Below are positions 1 through 9,132 of a stretch of 64,000 nucleotides of DNA, in pieces (the first letter of the stretch is position 1; each line of letters begins with the position of its first letter). The stretch is from NCBI RefSeq assembly GCF_012027615.1, contig NZ_SNUT01000009.1, positions 1 to 64,000 on the forward strand. Direction: 5' to 3'. A program made the position numbers and the translations under genes. Origin of the DNA: Thermococcus sp. 21S7 (GTDB taxonomy: Archaea; Methanobacteriota_B; Thermococci; Thermococcales; Thermococcaceae). Under the pieces are notes generated by a model, which was not told the origin of the DNA, made no database searches, and saw only the letters and a list, made by a program, of their open reading frames with translations.

Positions 1-707
1 ATCTCGACTATCTTACCGGCGTACATCACAGCAACCCTGTCGCTGATCTCAGCGAGGATGCTGAGGTCGTGGGTGATGAATATCATCGAGAGGCCGAGTT
101 CCTTCTTCAGCTTCTTCATGAGGTTGATGATCTGAGCCTGGACAACAACGTCGAGTGCCGTTGTCGGCTCGTCGGCTATAACCACGTCGGGCTCAAGCAG
201 AAGGGCCGTTGCGATGATGACACGCTGTTTCATACCACCCGAAAGTTCGTGCGGGTAGCGGTAGACGATTTCGGGATCAAGACCGACAAGTTCGAGATAC
301 TTCTGTGCCCTATCGATGGCTTCATCCTTGCTCATACCCTTGTGGAGCATGAGCGGCTCGGTCATCTGGTAGCCAACCGTGTAGACCGGGTTGAGGGCGT
401 TCATTGCACCCTGGAATATCATCGAAATCTTCTGCCAGCGAATCTCCTTTCTGAGAACGTCCTCTGGAAGGCCGACTATCTCCCTTCCGTCGATCTTCAC
501 GCTTCCACTGACAATCTTGCCCGGCGGAGTCGGCATTCCCATAAGGGTAAAACCAAGGGAGGACTTGCCGCATCCGCTCTCACCGGCAAGTCCCAGCACT
601 TCACCCTTCCTGAGGTTGAAGGTGAGGTTATCGACGGCCTTGACGACGCCCTTGTTGGTGAAGTAATACATCTTGAGGTCTTTAACTTCGAGTACGTTCT
701 TGACCAT
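1..707 (-). CDS. Dipeptide/oligopeptide ABC transporter ATP-binding protein (DppD/OppD type), partial
   Basis: ATPase subunit that would energise the permeases encoded just upstream on the same strand. About 235 residues are visible; the C-terminus lies beyond the window edge. Seen: Walker [10 protein letters not shown] near residue 42, Q-loop near 99, signature LSGGMKQR near 155, Walker [13 protein letters not shown] near 175, and the switch histidine in FITHDLS. The start is ATG at 705-707, preceded by GAGGTGGT; an ATG at 709-711 is out of frame. It follows the DppC-type permease by 10 bases, so it belongs to the same operon. Family assignment is firm. The substrate (peptide or oligosaccharide) cannot be read from the sequence. 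Confidence 0.93.
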   Translation of the reverse strand, partial: MVKNVLEVKDLKMYYFTNKGVVKAVDNLTFNLRKGEVLGLAGESGCGKSSLGFTLMGMPTPPGKIVSGSVKIDGREIVGLPEDVLRKEIRWQKISMIFQGAMNALNPVYTVGYQMTEPLMLHKGMSKDEAIDRAQKYLELVGLDPEIVYRYPHELSGGMKQRVIIATALLLEPDVVIADEPTTALDVVVQAQIINLMKKLKKELGLSMIFITHDLSILAEISDRVAVMYAGKIVE

Positions 708-717
708 TCATACCACC

Positions 718-2187
718 TCACAGCTTCCTGAGCCTCGGGTTGAGTATCTTATCGAGGGCCGTACCTATGAGAACGAAGGTCAGGCCAACGACAGCTATAC
801 CGAGCCCAGGCGGGAGAACCCACCACCAGTAGCCCTTGGTCGTCGCCGCCTGCGCCTGAGCCGCGTTGAGTATCTGTCCCCATGTAACAGCCGTCGGGTC
901 TCCGATACCGAGGAAGCTCAGTGAAGCCTCGGCGATAACCGCACCCGGAACGCTGAGGGCTATGACCGCAAAGGCGTACGGGAGCAGCTGCGGAAGGATG
1001 TGCTTGAAGATGATTCTTCCGTTGCCGGCACCAAGGGCCTTGGCGGCCTCGATGTACGTCTGCTCCTTGATCTGGAGGGCCATACTTCTCGCAATCCTCG
1101 CTATTCCCATCCATCCAAAGATGACCAACAGCAGGACTATGAACATTAGGGTCACGTGTCCCACCGTGGCACCGATGAGGATGAGTATCGGCAGGCTCGG
1201 TATTGAGGCGAAGATTTCGTTGATACGCATCATGAACTCGTCGGCGTTTCCACCGAGGTACGCGCTGGTAACTCCGTAGACGAGACCTATGACGGTGCTG
1301 AGGACGGAGACGAGTATACCGATGGTGAGCGAGACCCTGCTACCCCAGATGATGCCTGCCCAGAGGTCCCTTCCAAGGTAGTCGGTGCCCATGGTTCCGT
1401 AGCTCCTTCCGAGGAAGGTGACCTTTATGTCATCGAGGATGACCTTGTTCTGGTCAGGAGTAGGGTTGTCAATCTTTAGGACGAGTTTGTAGTCCCCCCA
1501 GAGCGGCTCGGGGTTGTTTATAATGTCCTCAGCCTTCATCCCGGGCTCAACCTTGGCGAAGGCCGCGGACACGAGGGTGTTGATGTTCATGATGACTATT
1601 GGGTCCATCTGAGCCTGGAACGGGTCGAGTTCTTTACCCTCAGTAACGTTGACGAGCCACACATAGATGTTGGCGGAGATCGACGCGTCCCTACCGACGG
1701 CTATGGTGGTGGAACTAGTGAGGGGCTTGTTGTTCACGAGGGGAACGGTTTTTCCGTCGGGCCTCTCAAGGTACAGGCTGTACGTTGGAGCTTTTGACGG
1801 AGCGTTCAGGGTCACGTTTATGTTCCTTATGATGATTCCCTGAGGACCGAGGTAGTAGCCCTTGGAAAAGCTGTAGGGGGCCTCAATCAGAGTTTCGGTG
1901 CTGCTCGGGTGAGTGATGGAAAGCTCATCGCTGTAGTAAGCCACCTGCGGGACGAGCTTCTGGGAGGTGAACATGTTGTACCAAGTCGGCGGAACGTTCT
2001 TGGGGTTGTCCTCCCAGTAGGCAGAGCTCCTCCACTTATCGGGAAGGTCCGGTATTGTGGTGTAAGGGGCTGTAAGCGCGACAAGGACGAGGAGGATGAG
2101 GAGGAGAACACCGGCTATACCGGTCTTCTCCCTCTTAAACTCTTCAAGGAACTCCTTAAATCCTTCTTTGACGTCGACCCATCTCAT
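718..2187 (-). CDS. ABC transporter permease, DppC/OppC type, with large extracytoplasmic domain
   Basis: Membrane permease of a family-5 importer, 489 residues. A first membrane helix at about residues 22-42 is followed by a roughly 220-residue soluble region with no helices. The usual DppC core then begins at GTDYLGRDLWAGIIWGSRVSLTIG. The EAA loop (EAAKALGAGNGRIIFKHILPQ) and the C-terminal segment SFLGIGDPTAVTWG are clear. Bacterial DppC proteins are about 300 residues, so the insertion after helix 1 is an added outer domain, as in the second dppC of this window. It lies 11 bases after the DppB-type gene. Confidence 0.93.
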   Translation of the reverse strand: MRWVDVKEGFKEFLEEFKREKTGIAGVLLLILLVLVALTAPYTTIPDLPDKWRSSAYWEDNPKNVPPTWYNMFTSQKLVPQVAYYSDELSITHPSSTETLIEAPYSFSKGYYLGPQGIIIRNINVTLNAPSKAPTYSLYLERPDGKTVPLVNNKPLTSSTTIAVGRDASISANIYVWLVNVTEGKELDPFQAQMDPIVIMNINTLVSAAFAKVEPGMKAEDIINNPEPLWGDYKLVLKIDNPTPDQNKVILDDIKVTFLGRSYGTMGTDYLGRDLWAGIIWGSRVSLTIGILVSVLSTVIGLVYGVTSAYLGGNADEFMMRINEIFASIPSLPILILIGATVGHVTLMFIVLLLVIFGWMGIARIARSMALQIKEQTYIEAAKALGAGNGRIIFKHILPQLLPYAFAVIALSVPGAVIAEASLSFLGIGDPTAVTWGQILNAAQAQAATTKGYWWWVLPPGLGIAVVGLTFVLIGTALDKILNPRLRKL

Positions 2188-2198
2188 CGTGAATCACC

Positions 2199-3254
2199 TC
2201 ACATCTTAGAGGAAGCACCGACCTTAACACGCGGGTCGAGGAATCCATAGACCATGTCCGCGATAACAACTCCTGCGAGGTAGAGCACCGTGAAGAAGTA
2301 CGTCAGACCTATGAGAAGGTTGGTCTCGTTCTGCTGAAGGGCAACCCAGTAGAGCCTGCCCATTCCGGGGTAGTTGAAGACGAGCTCACTGATGATGGCA
2401 CCGCCGAGCGAACCGAGGAGGGCGAAGATGATCATGGTAACTATCGGCGGCGCGGCGGCGCGGAGGGCGTGACCGTAGATGATTTTGTGCTCGGGAACAC
2501 CCTTGGCCTTAGCCGCCATGATAAAGTCCTCCTGAAGGGTGCCGATCATGATGTTCCTAGTCGTCCAGGCCCAGCCACCGAAGGCAACGAAGACGTAGGT
2601 GAGAACCGGAAGGGCGAGCTTGTACAAAACATCCTTAACATGCTCCCAGCCGGTGAGCTGCGGGTCAAACATCGAGCTGAGCGGGAACCAGCCGAGCTTG
2701 AAGGCGAAGATTAGAAGGAACATCATTCCAGTCCACCACATCGGCAGACTGTAGGTGAGCAGCGCAAAGATGGAGAGTCCCCTGTCAAAGGCACTGCCCG
2801 CGTGCCTAGCGGCCCTGACTCCAAGGAAGATACCCAGGATAATAACTATTATCGTCGCGGTCGTGAAGAGCAGAATGCTCCTTGGAACGGCAACCTTGAT
2901 GATGTCGGAGACATTGTTGGTTCCGAAGATGGGCGTGGTGGTGGTTCCAAAATCAAGCCTCAGAGTGCGCAGGGCTTTATTGTAGACCTTCTGCCAGTAC
3001 GGGAGGTTGAGCTCGTACTTCTCCCTGAGGAACTGCTCGTGCTCGGCTTTCGCCTTTTCATAGGCGTCCTGGCCCTGTGTTCTCAAAATATTCTGACCCG
3101 TGGTTCTATCCCATTGCATCATTTCATCATTCATCTTTGCCAGGTTGCTCTGTTCCGCAACCTTGACAAAGAGTGCCGAGATAATAAACGTCACAATCAG
3201 CAGAACAAGGATGGCGTTCAGAATTCTAAACACCAGGTACTTTAGATACCCCAT
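2199..3254 (-). CDS. ABC transporter permease, DppB/OppB type
   Basis: Membrane permease of 351 residues, first gene of the permease-ATPase transcript. Seen: N-terminal helix (ILVLLIVTFIISALF), a loop of about 75 residues, then five helices with the EAA-type motif AAKAKGVPEHKIIYGHALRAAAPP and the typical C-terminal end IADMVYGFLDPRVKVG. An RBS of GGGGTG type and a separate promoter lie upstream. The preceding binding protein gene is on the same strand, 181 bases away, so the importer is probably transcribed as two units, with much more binding protein than permease. Confidence 0.94.
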   Translation of the reverse strand: MGYLKYLVFRILNAILVLLIVTFIISALFVKVAEQSNLAKMNDEMMQWDRTTGQNILRTQGQDAYEKAKAEHEQFLREKYELNLPYWQKVYNKALRTLRLDFGTTTTPIFGTNNVSDIIKVAVPRSILLFTTATIIVIILGIFLGVRAARHAGSAFDRGLSIFALLTYSLPMWWTGMMFLLIFAFKLGWFPLSSMFDPQLTGWEHVKDVLYKLALPVLTYVFVAFGGWAWTTRNIMIGTLQEDFIMAAKAKGVPEHKIIYGHALRAAAPPIVTMIIFALLGSLGGAIISELVFNYPGMGRLYWVALQQNETNLLIGLTYFFTVLYLAGVVIADMVYGFLDPRVKVGASSKM

Positions 3255-3315
3255 TTTTTCACCCCCACGTAGGTTGCTCGTGTTTAATGTATCTTTTTCA
3301 ACATTGTAAAACTGA

Positions 3316-3327
3316 CTTTATATATCT
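3316..3327 (-). promoter_or_regulatory. TATA box of the dppBCD-type transcript
   Basis: The minus strand reads AGATATATAAAG, a strong archaeal TATA element about 60 bases before the permease ATG. Transcription would begin near 3295, giving a 40-base leader. This separates permease expression from that of the binding protein. Confidence 0.65.
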
Positions 3328-3399
3328 TACTGCATAGATGTGCACATTTTCATTGGAGTACACTATGAAACTTAGGAAGGACGGCCAGAAACACGAGTA

Positions 3400-3430
3400 A
3401 AATTTCAAAAAGAGGGGAAAAGAACGAAAA
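3400..3430 (-). terminator. T-rich terminator after the binding protein gene
   Basis: On the minus strand, just after the binding protein stop at 3436, there are several T runs (TTTTCGTTCTTTTCCCC, then TTTTTG). This fits archaeal oligo-T termination. No stable hairpin was seen. Confidence 0.45.
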
Positions 3431-3435
3431 CAGCT

Positions 3436-5868
3436 TCACTTCTTCTTGGTGAAGTACCAAGCGGCCGCGGCGATGATGATTATTACCAGGCCGACGACGA
3501 CGTAGGTGGTCGTGTTGCCTCCGCCTGACGGAGTGGTGCTCGTGGTCGTGGTCTCACCGGGGCTGCTCGTGGTGCTCGTGCTGGGCGGCTGGGTGGTGGT
3601 CGGGGTCTTGGTTATGTCGTCCCAGCTGAGACCCGAAATCTTCAGCATGACCTTGGCGAGGTCATCGACGTGCTGCTTAGTGAGGAGGTCGAGCTGGAGG
3701 AGTCCCTCACCGCTGCTGCTGAAGGAGTACTTGCTGCTGGCGTCGTAGGCGTCGCCGTTGGCGACGAGCTCACCCATGGCCCAGTACAGCTCCCACGGCA
3801 TGCTCGGGTAGATGACGTAGTTGGCAGCGGTGACGTCGTCGGCGAACGGGTGGACGTAGTTGCCGTAAACGACGTAGCCGTTGTCGGTGAACTGGAAGCC
3901 GAGGTAGGTCTGGTAGGTGGCGGCAGTGTCACTGAGGGAGCTGTCGTAGTACGGGTCGTCCGGGGTGTCCTTGTAGGCCCAGGTGTAGACGAAGGCGATG
4001 TAGTACTTGATGTCATCAACGGTCATCTTCACACCGTTCTGCCACTCACCCATGTCGCAGGTGACGGTGACCTTGACCTTAGCGGTCTCGCCGGCGTGGG
4101 CGGCAATCCAGCCCTGGGTCTGGTTGTAGATGACGGCATCATCCGGAACGGTGAACTCACCCCTCTCAAGGGTCCACTTGCACCTGTACGGGACATAGAT
4201 ACCGTCGAAGTTGACAGTATAGCCGGCGTCGCGGATGAGGCGCCAGAGCCTGGTGCTGTAAACGTCTGTAATACCTGCAACAGGGTTGATGGCACTCATG
4301 AAGAGGGCACCGGTTGAAGCGAACTGGGCGACCTTGAGGTGCTTGTCCGGGGTCTTGGCGCTCATTATGCTCCACCTGCTGGCGATACCAACACTCGGGT
4401 CGCTGATGATGTCGGTGACCCTCTGCTTGTTAACCGGGTAGAACTCCCAGTTCTCAACGAGGAAGATCCTGACGCTGTCCATGATACCGATGGTGATACC
4501 TATCTTCTGGAGGTCCCAGTACTGGTCGGCGTTGTTGAGGACGATGGTGGTGTTGGTGGCCGGGTCAGTGTACTGGGTCATAAGCAGGAGGTAGCCAATC
4601 TCTTTGGTGGTCCACTTGAGTATCGGGCCGAGGCTCTCCTCGCTGGTGTAGTACTTGGTCTCAAGCTTCTGCAGGCCGGCGGTGACGCTGCCGTCGCCTA
4701 TGAACTTGAGGGCGTCCTCAACGGTGACGTCGGGCTGGTGCCTCGGGTCGTTGAAGTTCGGGTAGTAGCCAAGCGGGGAGTACCAGTAGTAGATCTGCCA
4801 GTCCGGGTACATGCTTCCGAGACCACCGGCACCCCAACCACCGGTGTAGAGGTTCCACTCGTAGGTGCTGATTGGCTTCCTGAAGACAATCTCGCTCGCC
4901 TTCTGCCTGTCAAGGAGCATCCTGTCAACCTTGAATCCAACCTTCTTCTCAAGGAGGTCAGAGATGTAAAGGCCTATGTCCTTCCTCTCGTCCTCGGTAC
5001 GGATGACGAACTTGATGGTAACCGGCTGACCGTCAAAGTACCAGTAGCCATCATCCTTCTTCTCAAGGGTGTGACCGGCAGCGGCGACCTGCTTGGCGGC
5101 CTCCTGCATGGCGTCGCTTATCATCTTAAGGGCGAGATCCTCGTTACCGTCGGCGGTGAGGTGGAGAGCATCGTAAACCGGAGTGAAGTACTTGGCAGCC
5201 GGGTCGCTCGGAGTGATACCGCTGAGGGCCGGGGCACCGCTTCCCTGGTAGATGTTCTGGATGATGTAGTTCCTGCTGATGAGCCAGTTCATGGCGAACC
5301 TGACCTTCCTGATGGCAAACGGGTTGAAGTAAACCTTGTCACCAACGGTGACGATCGGGGCGTCCTGGTCAGGGTCCTTGTACGGGTTGATGCTCAGCTC
5401 AACGGAGGAGCTGGCGCTCTTGTAGAGGTTGAGGTTGGCTAGAACATCGCTTCCAAGACCCTGATACTTGTTGGCACCAAAGGCGAAGAGACCAATGTCG
5501 AACTCACCTTTGGCGACCTGGAGAATTATGGTCTCCTCGTTCTGGACACCCTGGTACTCAATAACGTCGGCGTAGCCCTCCTTCGGGAGCTTGGGATCAT
5601 CATTGAAAACGTTCCTCTTTCCATTAAACTTCTCAAGTTTGAGGTAAAGATTCTCGGGAGAGTACATTGAGAGGATGTACGGACCGTTGCTGATGACGAA
5701 GTGGCCGTACTTGAGGTACCACTGGAGGTCGGCCTTGAAACGGGCCTTGGCCTCGTCGCTATTCAGCGGAATGTCCTTCGGAGTGTAGTTCGCCGCGCTA
5801 ACTGGGTGGATAGCAAACAAACTAAACAACATCAAACCCATAATAAACAATCCCAAAGCCTTCTTCAT
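3436..5868 (-). CDS. ABC transporter family-5 substrate-binding protein, membrane anchored
   Basis: Extracellular solute receptor of the dpp-type importer, 810 residues. Seen: an N-terminal signal peptide (KKALGLFIMGLMLFSLFAIHPVSA, cleaved after A25 or so), a long family-5 binding domain, then a Thr/Ser/Pro/Gly-rich stalk at about residues 740-785. It ends in a membrane helix (TYVVVGLVIIIIAAAAWYF) with a KKK end. This signal-domain-stalk-anchor plan is the usual archaeal design for dipeptide-class receptors, some of which bind peptides and others oligosaccharides. The start has an RBS GGAGGC at 5877-5882. The downstream permease genes make it part of one transport system. Confidence 0.93.
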   Translation of the reverse strand: MKKALGLFIMGLMLFSLFAIHPVSAANYTPKDIPLNSDEAKARFKADLQWYLKYGHFVISNGPYILSMYSPENLYLKLEKFNGKRNVFNDDPKLPKEGYADVIEYQGVQNEETIILQVAKGEFDIGLFAFGANKYQGLGSDVLANLNLYKSASSSVELSINPYKDPDQDAPIVTVGDKVYFNPFAIRKVRFAMNWLISRNYIIQNIYQGSGAPALSGITPSDPAAKYFTPVYDALHLTADGNEDLALKMISDAMQEAAKQVAAAGHTLEKKDDGYWYFDGQPVTIKFVIRTEDERKDIGLYISDLLEKKVGFKVDRMLLDRQKASEIVFRKPISTYEWNLYTGGWGAGGLGSMYPDWQIYYWYSPLGYYPNFNDPRHQPDVTVEDALKFIGDGSVTAGLQKLETKYYTSEESLGPILKWTTKEIGYLLLMTQYTDPATNTTIVLNNADQYWDLQKIGITIGIMDSVRIFLVENWEFYPVNKQRVTDIISDPSVGIASRWSIMSAKTPDKHLKVAQFASTGALFMSAINPVAGITDVYSTRLWRLIRDAGYTVNFDGIYVPYRCKWTLERGEFTVPDDAVIYNQTQGWIAAHAGETAKVKVTVTCDMGEWQNGVKMTVDDIKYYIAFVYTWAYKDTPDDPYYDSSLSDTAATYQTYLGFQFTDNGYVVYGNYVHPFADDVTAANYVIYPSMPWELYWAMGELVANGDAYDASSKYSFSSSGEGLLQLDLLTKQHVDDLAKVMLKISGLSWDDITKTPTTTQPPSTSTTSSPGETTTTSTTPSGGGNTTTYVVVGLVIIIIAAAAWYFTKKK

Positions 5869-5891
5869 ACTCCACTGCCTCCTTCACTTTT

Positions 5892-5905
5892 TGGCAATAT
5901 TGCCA
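5892..5905. promoter_or_regulatory. Perfect 14-bp palindrome in the binding protein leader
   Basis: TGGCAATATTGCCA is a perfect inverted repeat. It sits between the predicted transcription start (near 5922) and the ATG of the binding protein gene, where a bound repressor would block RNA polymerase. It does not resemble the TrmBL1 or SurR sites known in this order. The regulator is unknown. Confidence 0.55.
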
Positions 5906-5944
5906 CATATGGTGTATAATGGCATGGAGATATACATTGAAAGC

Positions 5945-5954
5945 CTATTTAAGG
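5945..5954 (-). promoter_or_regulatory. TATA box of the binding protein gene
   Basis: The minus strand reads CCTTAAATAG about 80 bases before the ATG. Transcription would begin near 5920, giving a leader of about 50 bases that contains the 14-bp palindrome and the GGAGGC RBS. Confidence 0.55.
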
Positions 5955-6188
5955 GTTACGTTCTTGTAAAAGTATCTGCTTTAATAGAGTAACCACAGAC
6001 CTTAGTTATCCATATGAGGGCGTTTAAACACACCGTATGGGCATTGCGTTGTTAAAAACTACACAAAAATTTGTAGGAGAATACACAAAGCAGATATGGC
6101 AACATCGGGGGGTCAAACAGTTGGGGAAAGCCCCAAAAATCGTTAGCGCCCAGTTTCATACTCCCAAGCATGGATGAACATGCAAAAA

Positions 6189-6198
6189 ACTTAAAATG
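6189..6198 (+). promoter_or_regulatory. TATA box of pyrC
   Basis: ACTTAAAATG lies about 30 bases before the ATG at 6227, predicting a nearly leaderless mRNA. This argues against the upstream ATG at 6170, which would precede the transcription start. The 358 bases between the binding protein start and pyrC hold only the two divergent promoters and the palindrome; no gene was seen there. Confidence 0.55.
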
Positions 6199-6226
6199 GG
6201 CTAGCATCCATTCCAGTGCGGGCGCT

Positions 6227-7459
6227 ATGTACGACCTTGTCATCAAAGGGAAGTTCTTAAAGGATAGGAAACTGATGGAAGGGAGCATAGGGATTCTTGA
6301 GGGAAAAATTTCCCGAATATACCTCGGTGAATTGCAGGGAGAAGAAAAGATTAAAATCGACCGCGGAAAGGTCATCCTCCCGGGGCTTATAGACGTTCAC
6401 GTCCATCTGAGGGATTTCGAGCAGGGAAAAAAGGAAACCGTGAAAACCGGGACGATGGCCGCTGTACACGGAGGAATAACGACGGTTTTTGACATGCCGA
6501 ACACCAACCCACCCATAATCGATTACGGGACTTTTCGGAGGAGAGAGAAGCGGTTTATGGGGAGAGCGTACTCGGACTACGCCCTAAGCTTTCTCATCAG
6601 AGACAACTGCACGGAAGCAGAGAAAACGAATGCGGATTTCTACAAGATTTTCATGGGCGCTTCGACGGGCGGAATCTTTTCTGAGGATTTTGAACGCGAC
6701 TACCTCTGCGCTCCGGGGGTTGTAAGCGTCCATGCCGAAGACGCCAGAATAATCCATGAGAAACCTGAACGGCCGCCGGAGGCCGAGATAACCGCCATAA
6801 AACGCGTCCTGAATGCCGCGAAGCGGTTCAAAAAGCCCCTCAACATCTGTCACGTCTCCACCGCAGGGGGAATGGAGGCAATACTGAATGCGAACCTCCA
6901 ATGGGTAAGCTTCGAGGTTACACCACACCATCTCTTTCTGACGAGGGAGGACTATGAGAGGAACCCGCTCCTCAAAGTTTATCCCCCGCTGAGGGACGAG
7001 GAACACAGGAGGGCGCTCTGGAGGAACTTTTCCAGGGTTCCACTCATAGCCAGCGACCACGCACCCCACACGCAGGAGGATAAGGAATCCGGAGCGGCGG
7101 GAATTCCAGGACTGGAAACGGAGGTGGCACTCCTTCTTGACGCGGTGAACAGGGGGATGCTTGAGCTTTCCGACATCGTTGAGAAGATGCACACGAATCC
7201 GATTAGGGTATTCGGGATAAGAAACAAGGGATTCGAAGTTGGCAGGGATGCCGATTTCACCGTGGTGGACTTGAAAAGGGAGTGGACGGTTAAGCCGGAG
7301 GAGTTCTACACGAAGGCAAAGTGGAGCCCGTGGGAGGGCAGAAAACTGGAGGGGAAGGTCATAATGACGATTCTCCGTGGAGAACTCGTTATGGAGGACG
7401 ATGAAATCCTAGGAAAGCCTCAGGGGGTTAGGATAAATGCTGGAAAGGGTAGGGCTTAG
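6227..7459 (+). CDS. pyrC: Dihydroorotase
   Basis: Third step of pyrimidine synthesis: reversible closure of carbamoyl aspartate to dihydroorotate, in the cytoplasm. It has 410 residues from the chosen ATG. Seen: metal ligands in GLIDVHVHLRDF (residues 54-64), substrate loop DMPNTNPP, the lysine region FYKIFMGASTGG that carries the bridging carboxylate in this family, histidines in CHVS and VTPHH, and the catalytic Asp in SDHAPHT. An in-frame ATG at 6170 would add 19 residues without family character and lies ahead of the TATA box. The next gene, pyrK, overlaps its end by 23 bases and belongs to the same pathway. Confidence 0.95.
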   Translation: MYDLVIKGKFLKDRKLMEGSIGILEGKISRIYLGELQGEEKIKIDRGKVILPGLIDVHVHLRDFEQGKKETVKTGTMAAVHGGITTVFDMPNTNPPIIDYGTFRRREKRFMGRAYSDYALSFLIRDNCTEAEKTNADFYKIFMGASTGGIFSEDFERDYLCAPGVVSVHAEDARIIHEKPERPPEAEITAIKRVLNAAKRFKKPLNICHVSTAGGMEAILNANLQWVSFEVTPHHLFLTREDYERNPLLKVYPPLRDEEHRRALWRNFSRVPLIASDHAPHTQEDKESGAAGIPGLETEVALLLDAVNRGMLELSDIVEKMHTNPIRVFGIRNKGFEVGRDADFTVVDLKREWTVKPEEFYTKAKWSPWEGRKLEGKVIMTILRGELVMEDDEILGKPQGVRINAGKGRA

Positions 7460-8138
7460 GGAAGTTTGGGAAGTCGCCAGGGACGTTAAAGCGTTCCGCT
7501 TCGATAAAAAGCTCGAATTCACCGCGGGGCAGTTCATAATGACATGGCTCCCGGGGGTTGGGGAGAAGCCCTTCAGCCTGGCCTGGAACGATTTGATAGT
7601 CGTCAAGAGGGTAGGCCCATTCACCTCCCGGCTCTTCGAGCTGGCTGAGGGTGATTACATCTGGATCAGGGGACCCTACGGCAGGGGCTTCGAACCGAAA
7701 GGAAAGAACGTCGCCCTCCTCGGCGGCGGCATAGGGATCCCACCACTCTACGCCTTCGCGAGGCAGCATCGGGGTAAGCTTGAGGCGGTGACCCTCATCT
7801 ACGGCGCCCGTTCGAAGGATGAGCTTGCGCTGATGGACATCGAGAACTACGTGGATGAAGTAGTAATCACGACCGACGACGGCTCCGCGGGGAGAAAGGG
7901 CTTTCCAACGGAGGTTCTCGCCGGGAGAAAGGGGGAGTTTGACAGGGTCTACGCCTGCGGCCCGGAGCCGATGCTGAGGGCCGTTCTCAGGGTCATGGAC
8001 TACGAAAACGTCCAGGTATCGGCCGAGCGCTACATGAAGTGCGGAATCGGCGTCTGCGGCTCCTGCAACCTCGGAAAGTATCTCGTCTGCAGGGATGGAC
8101 CGGTCTTCGACGGCTTCCAGCTGAGGGGACTGCTCTGA
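7437..8138 (+). CDS. pyrK: Dihydroorotate dehydrogenase electron transfer subunit
   Basis: FAD and [2Fe-2S] subunit that passes electrons from the PyrD subunit to NAD. It has 233 residues. Seen: FAD-binding KPFSLAWNDL, the NAD-binding segment NVALLGGGIGIPPLYAFA, CGPEPMLRAV, and four cluster cysteines in CGIGVCGSCNLGKYLVC near the C-terminus. The start overlaps the pyrC stop, implying translational coupling. The pyrD partner is not in this window. Confidence 0.93.
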   Translation: MLERVGLREVWEVARDVKAFRFDKKLEFTAGQFIMTWLPGVGEKPFSLAWNDLIVVKRVGPFTSRLFELAEGDYIWIRGPYGRGFEPKGKNVALLGGGIGIPPLYAFARQHRGKLEAVTLIYGARSKDELALMDIENYVDEVVITTDDGSAGRKGFPTEVLAGRKGEFDRVYACGPEPMLRAVLRVMDYENVQVSAERYMKCGIGVCGSCNLGKYLVCRDGPVFDGFQLRGLL

Positions 8139-8145
8139 CCAATCA

Positions 8146-8157
8146 CCTTTTTAAACC
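8146..8157 (+). promoter_or_regulatory. TATA box of the radical SAM gene
   Basis: CCTTTTTAAACC lies about 33 bases before the ATG at 8186, just after the pyrK stop. The GGTGAG RBS at 8177-8182 follows. Confidence 0.5.
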
Positions 8158-8185
8158 CCTTTTCTCCGCTTCGGCCGGTGAGAGG

Positions 8186-9088
8186 ATGAAGTACAGCTGG
8201 GAGGAGTTCGCGAGAAGCATGGGCGTTGAGCCCCAGATTCTTGAGAACAGGGAGGCCAGACTGCTGAAGAAGTTCGTCATGGATTTGGAGTTCCCCACCC
8301 ACTGTCAGGGCTGTCAGGGGCTTGATTTGAGCAACCCGAATCCCGTTCACCACCCGAGCTACGAGTTAACGCCTGCCTGCAACCACGACTGCATCTTCTG
8401 CTACTCGAACGTCGCGGTAAAGCTCGGGAAGGCCCCAAAGCCCGGCTACTACGGCTGGGATGACCCATACGCGATAACCGTTTCCCAGTACGGCGAGCCG
8501 CTGATAAGCCCCCGTATAGTTGAAGTGAACAGAATGCTTAGGGAGAGGTTTCCAAAGGCGAGACTCGACCTCCAGACCAACGGCTCACTGCTGACGGAGA
8601 AACTGTGGGGCAAACTCGACTTCGACCTGGTCATGATAAGCCTCGACGCGGCGAGCAGGGAGAAGCACCTCAGAATAACCAACGCGGACACCTTCGATGC
8701 CGTCGTCAACGCCCTGAGGATAGTGGGCAGGGACAAAGGCGTCCGCTCCGTCGTTAGAACCATCTTCATGCCCGGCATCAACGACGATGACATACCAAAG
8801 ATAGCGGAACTCGCCGCCTCGCTTGGTGTGGACGAAATGATGCTCCAGCCGCTCACGATTCACGAACTCAACGTGGAGAGGCTGAAAAAGGCCGGCCTCG
8901 ACTTCGAGCGGGCGGAGAGCGTAAAGGAATACCTGAAGGCAGCTATGGCGGCGAAGGAGTACATAGACGTCCGGATAAGCGGCTGCCAGCTGGCGGTGTA
9001 CAGGACGATGGATCCGCTGACGCTCTTCAGCGCGAGGCGCGTCGCCAGGGACGTGGCACCGGCGATGAAGAGGAAGAAAACCGAATAA
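8186..9088 (+). CDS. Radical SAM protein of unknown function
   Basis: Iron-sulfur enzyme expected to cleave S-adenosylmethionine; 300 residues. Seen: the cluster motif CX3CX2C as CNHDCIFC near residue 68, a preceding CQGC pair near residue 37, and the barrel strands LDLQTNGSLL and LVMISLDAAS. The Asn/Ser-rich TNADTFD segment is typical of the SPASM/MoaA-like branch. No C-terminal SPASM cysteine cluster was found; a single late cysteine is in SGCQLAVY. The start at 8186 follows a GGTGAG RBS and a TATA box. The longer open frame from 8039 overlaps pyrK and is not credible. Substrate unknown. Confidence 0.88.
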   Translation: MKYSWEEFARSMGVEPQILENREARLLKKFVMDLEFPTHCQGCQGLDLSNPNPVHHPSYELTPACNHDCIFCYSNVAVKLGKAPKPGYYGWDDPYAITVSQYGEPLISPRIVEVNRMLRERFPKARLDLQTNGSLLTEKLWGKLDFDLVMISLDAASREKHLRITNADTFDAVVNALRIVGRDKGVRSVVRTIFMPGINDDDIPKIAELAASLGVDEMMLQPLTIHELNVERLKKAGLDFERAESVKEYLKAAMAAKEYIDVRISGCQLAVYRTMDPLTLFSARRVARDVAPAMKRKKTE

Positions 9089-9132
9089 ACTTTTTTATTC
9101 TTGAACATCTTTAACGTCTTTGAGGGGTAGGC

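Noticed and set aside
3365-3400. Tiny frame MKLRKDGQKHE between the binding protein and permease genes
   Set aside because: Only 11 codons, no RBS, and opposite in strand to both neighbours; treated as chance.
4339-5442. Long plus-strand open frame of 367 codons
   Set aside because: It lies antisense to the binding protein gene, which has a signal peptide, family-5 domain and anchor. Long antisense frames are common at this base composition and the product has no domain character.
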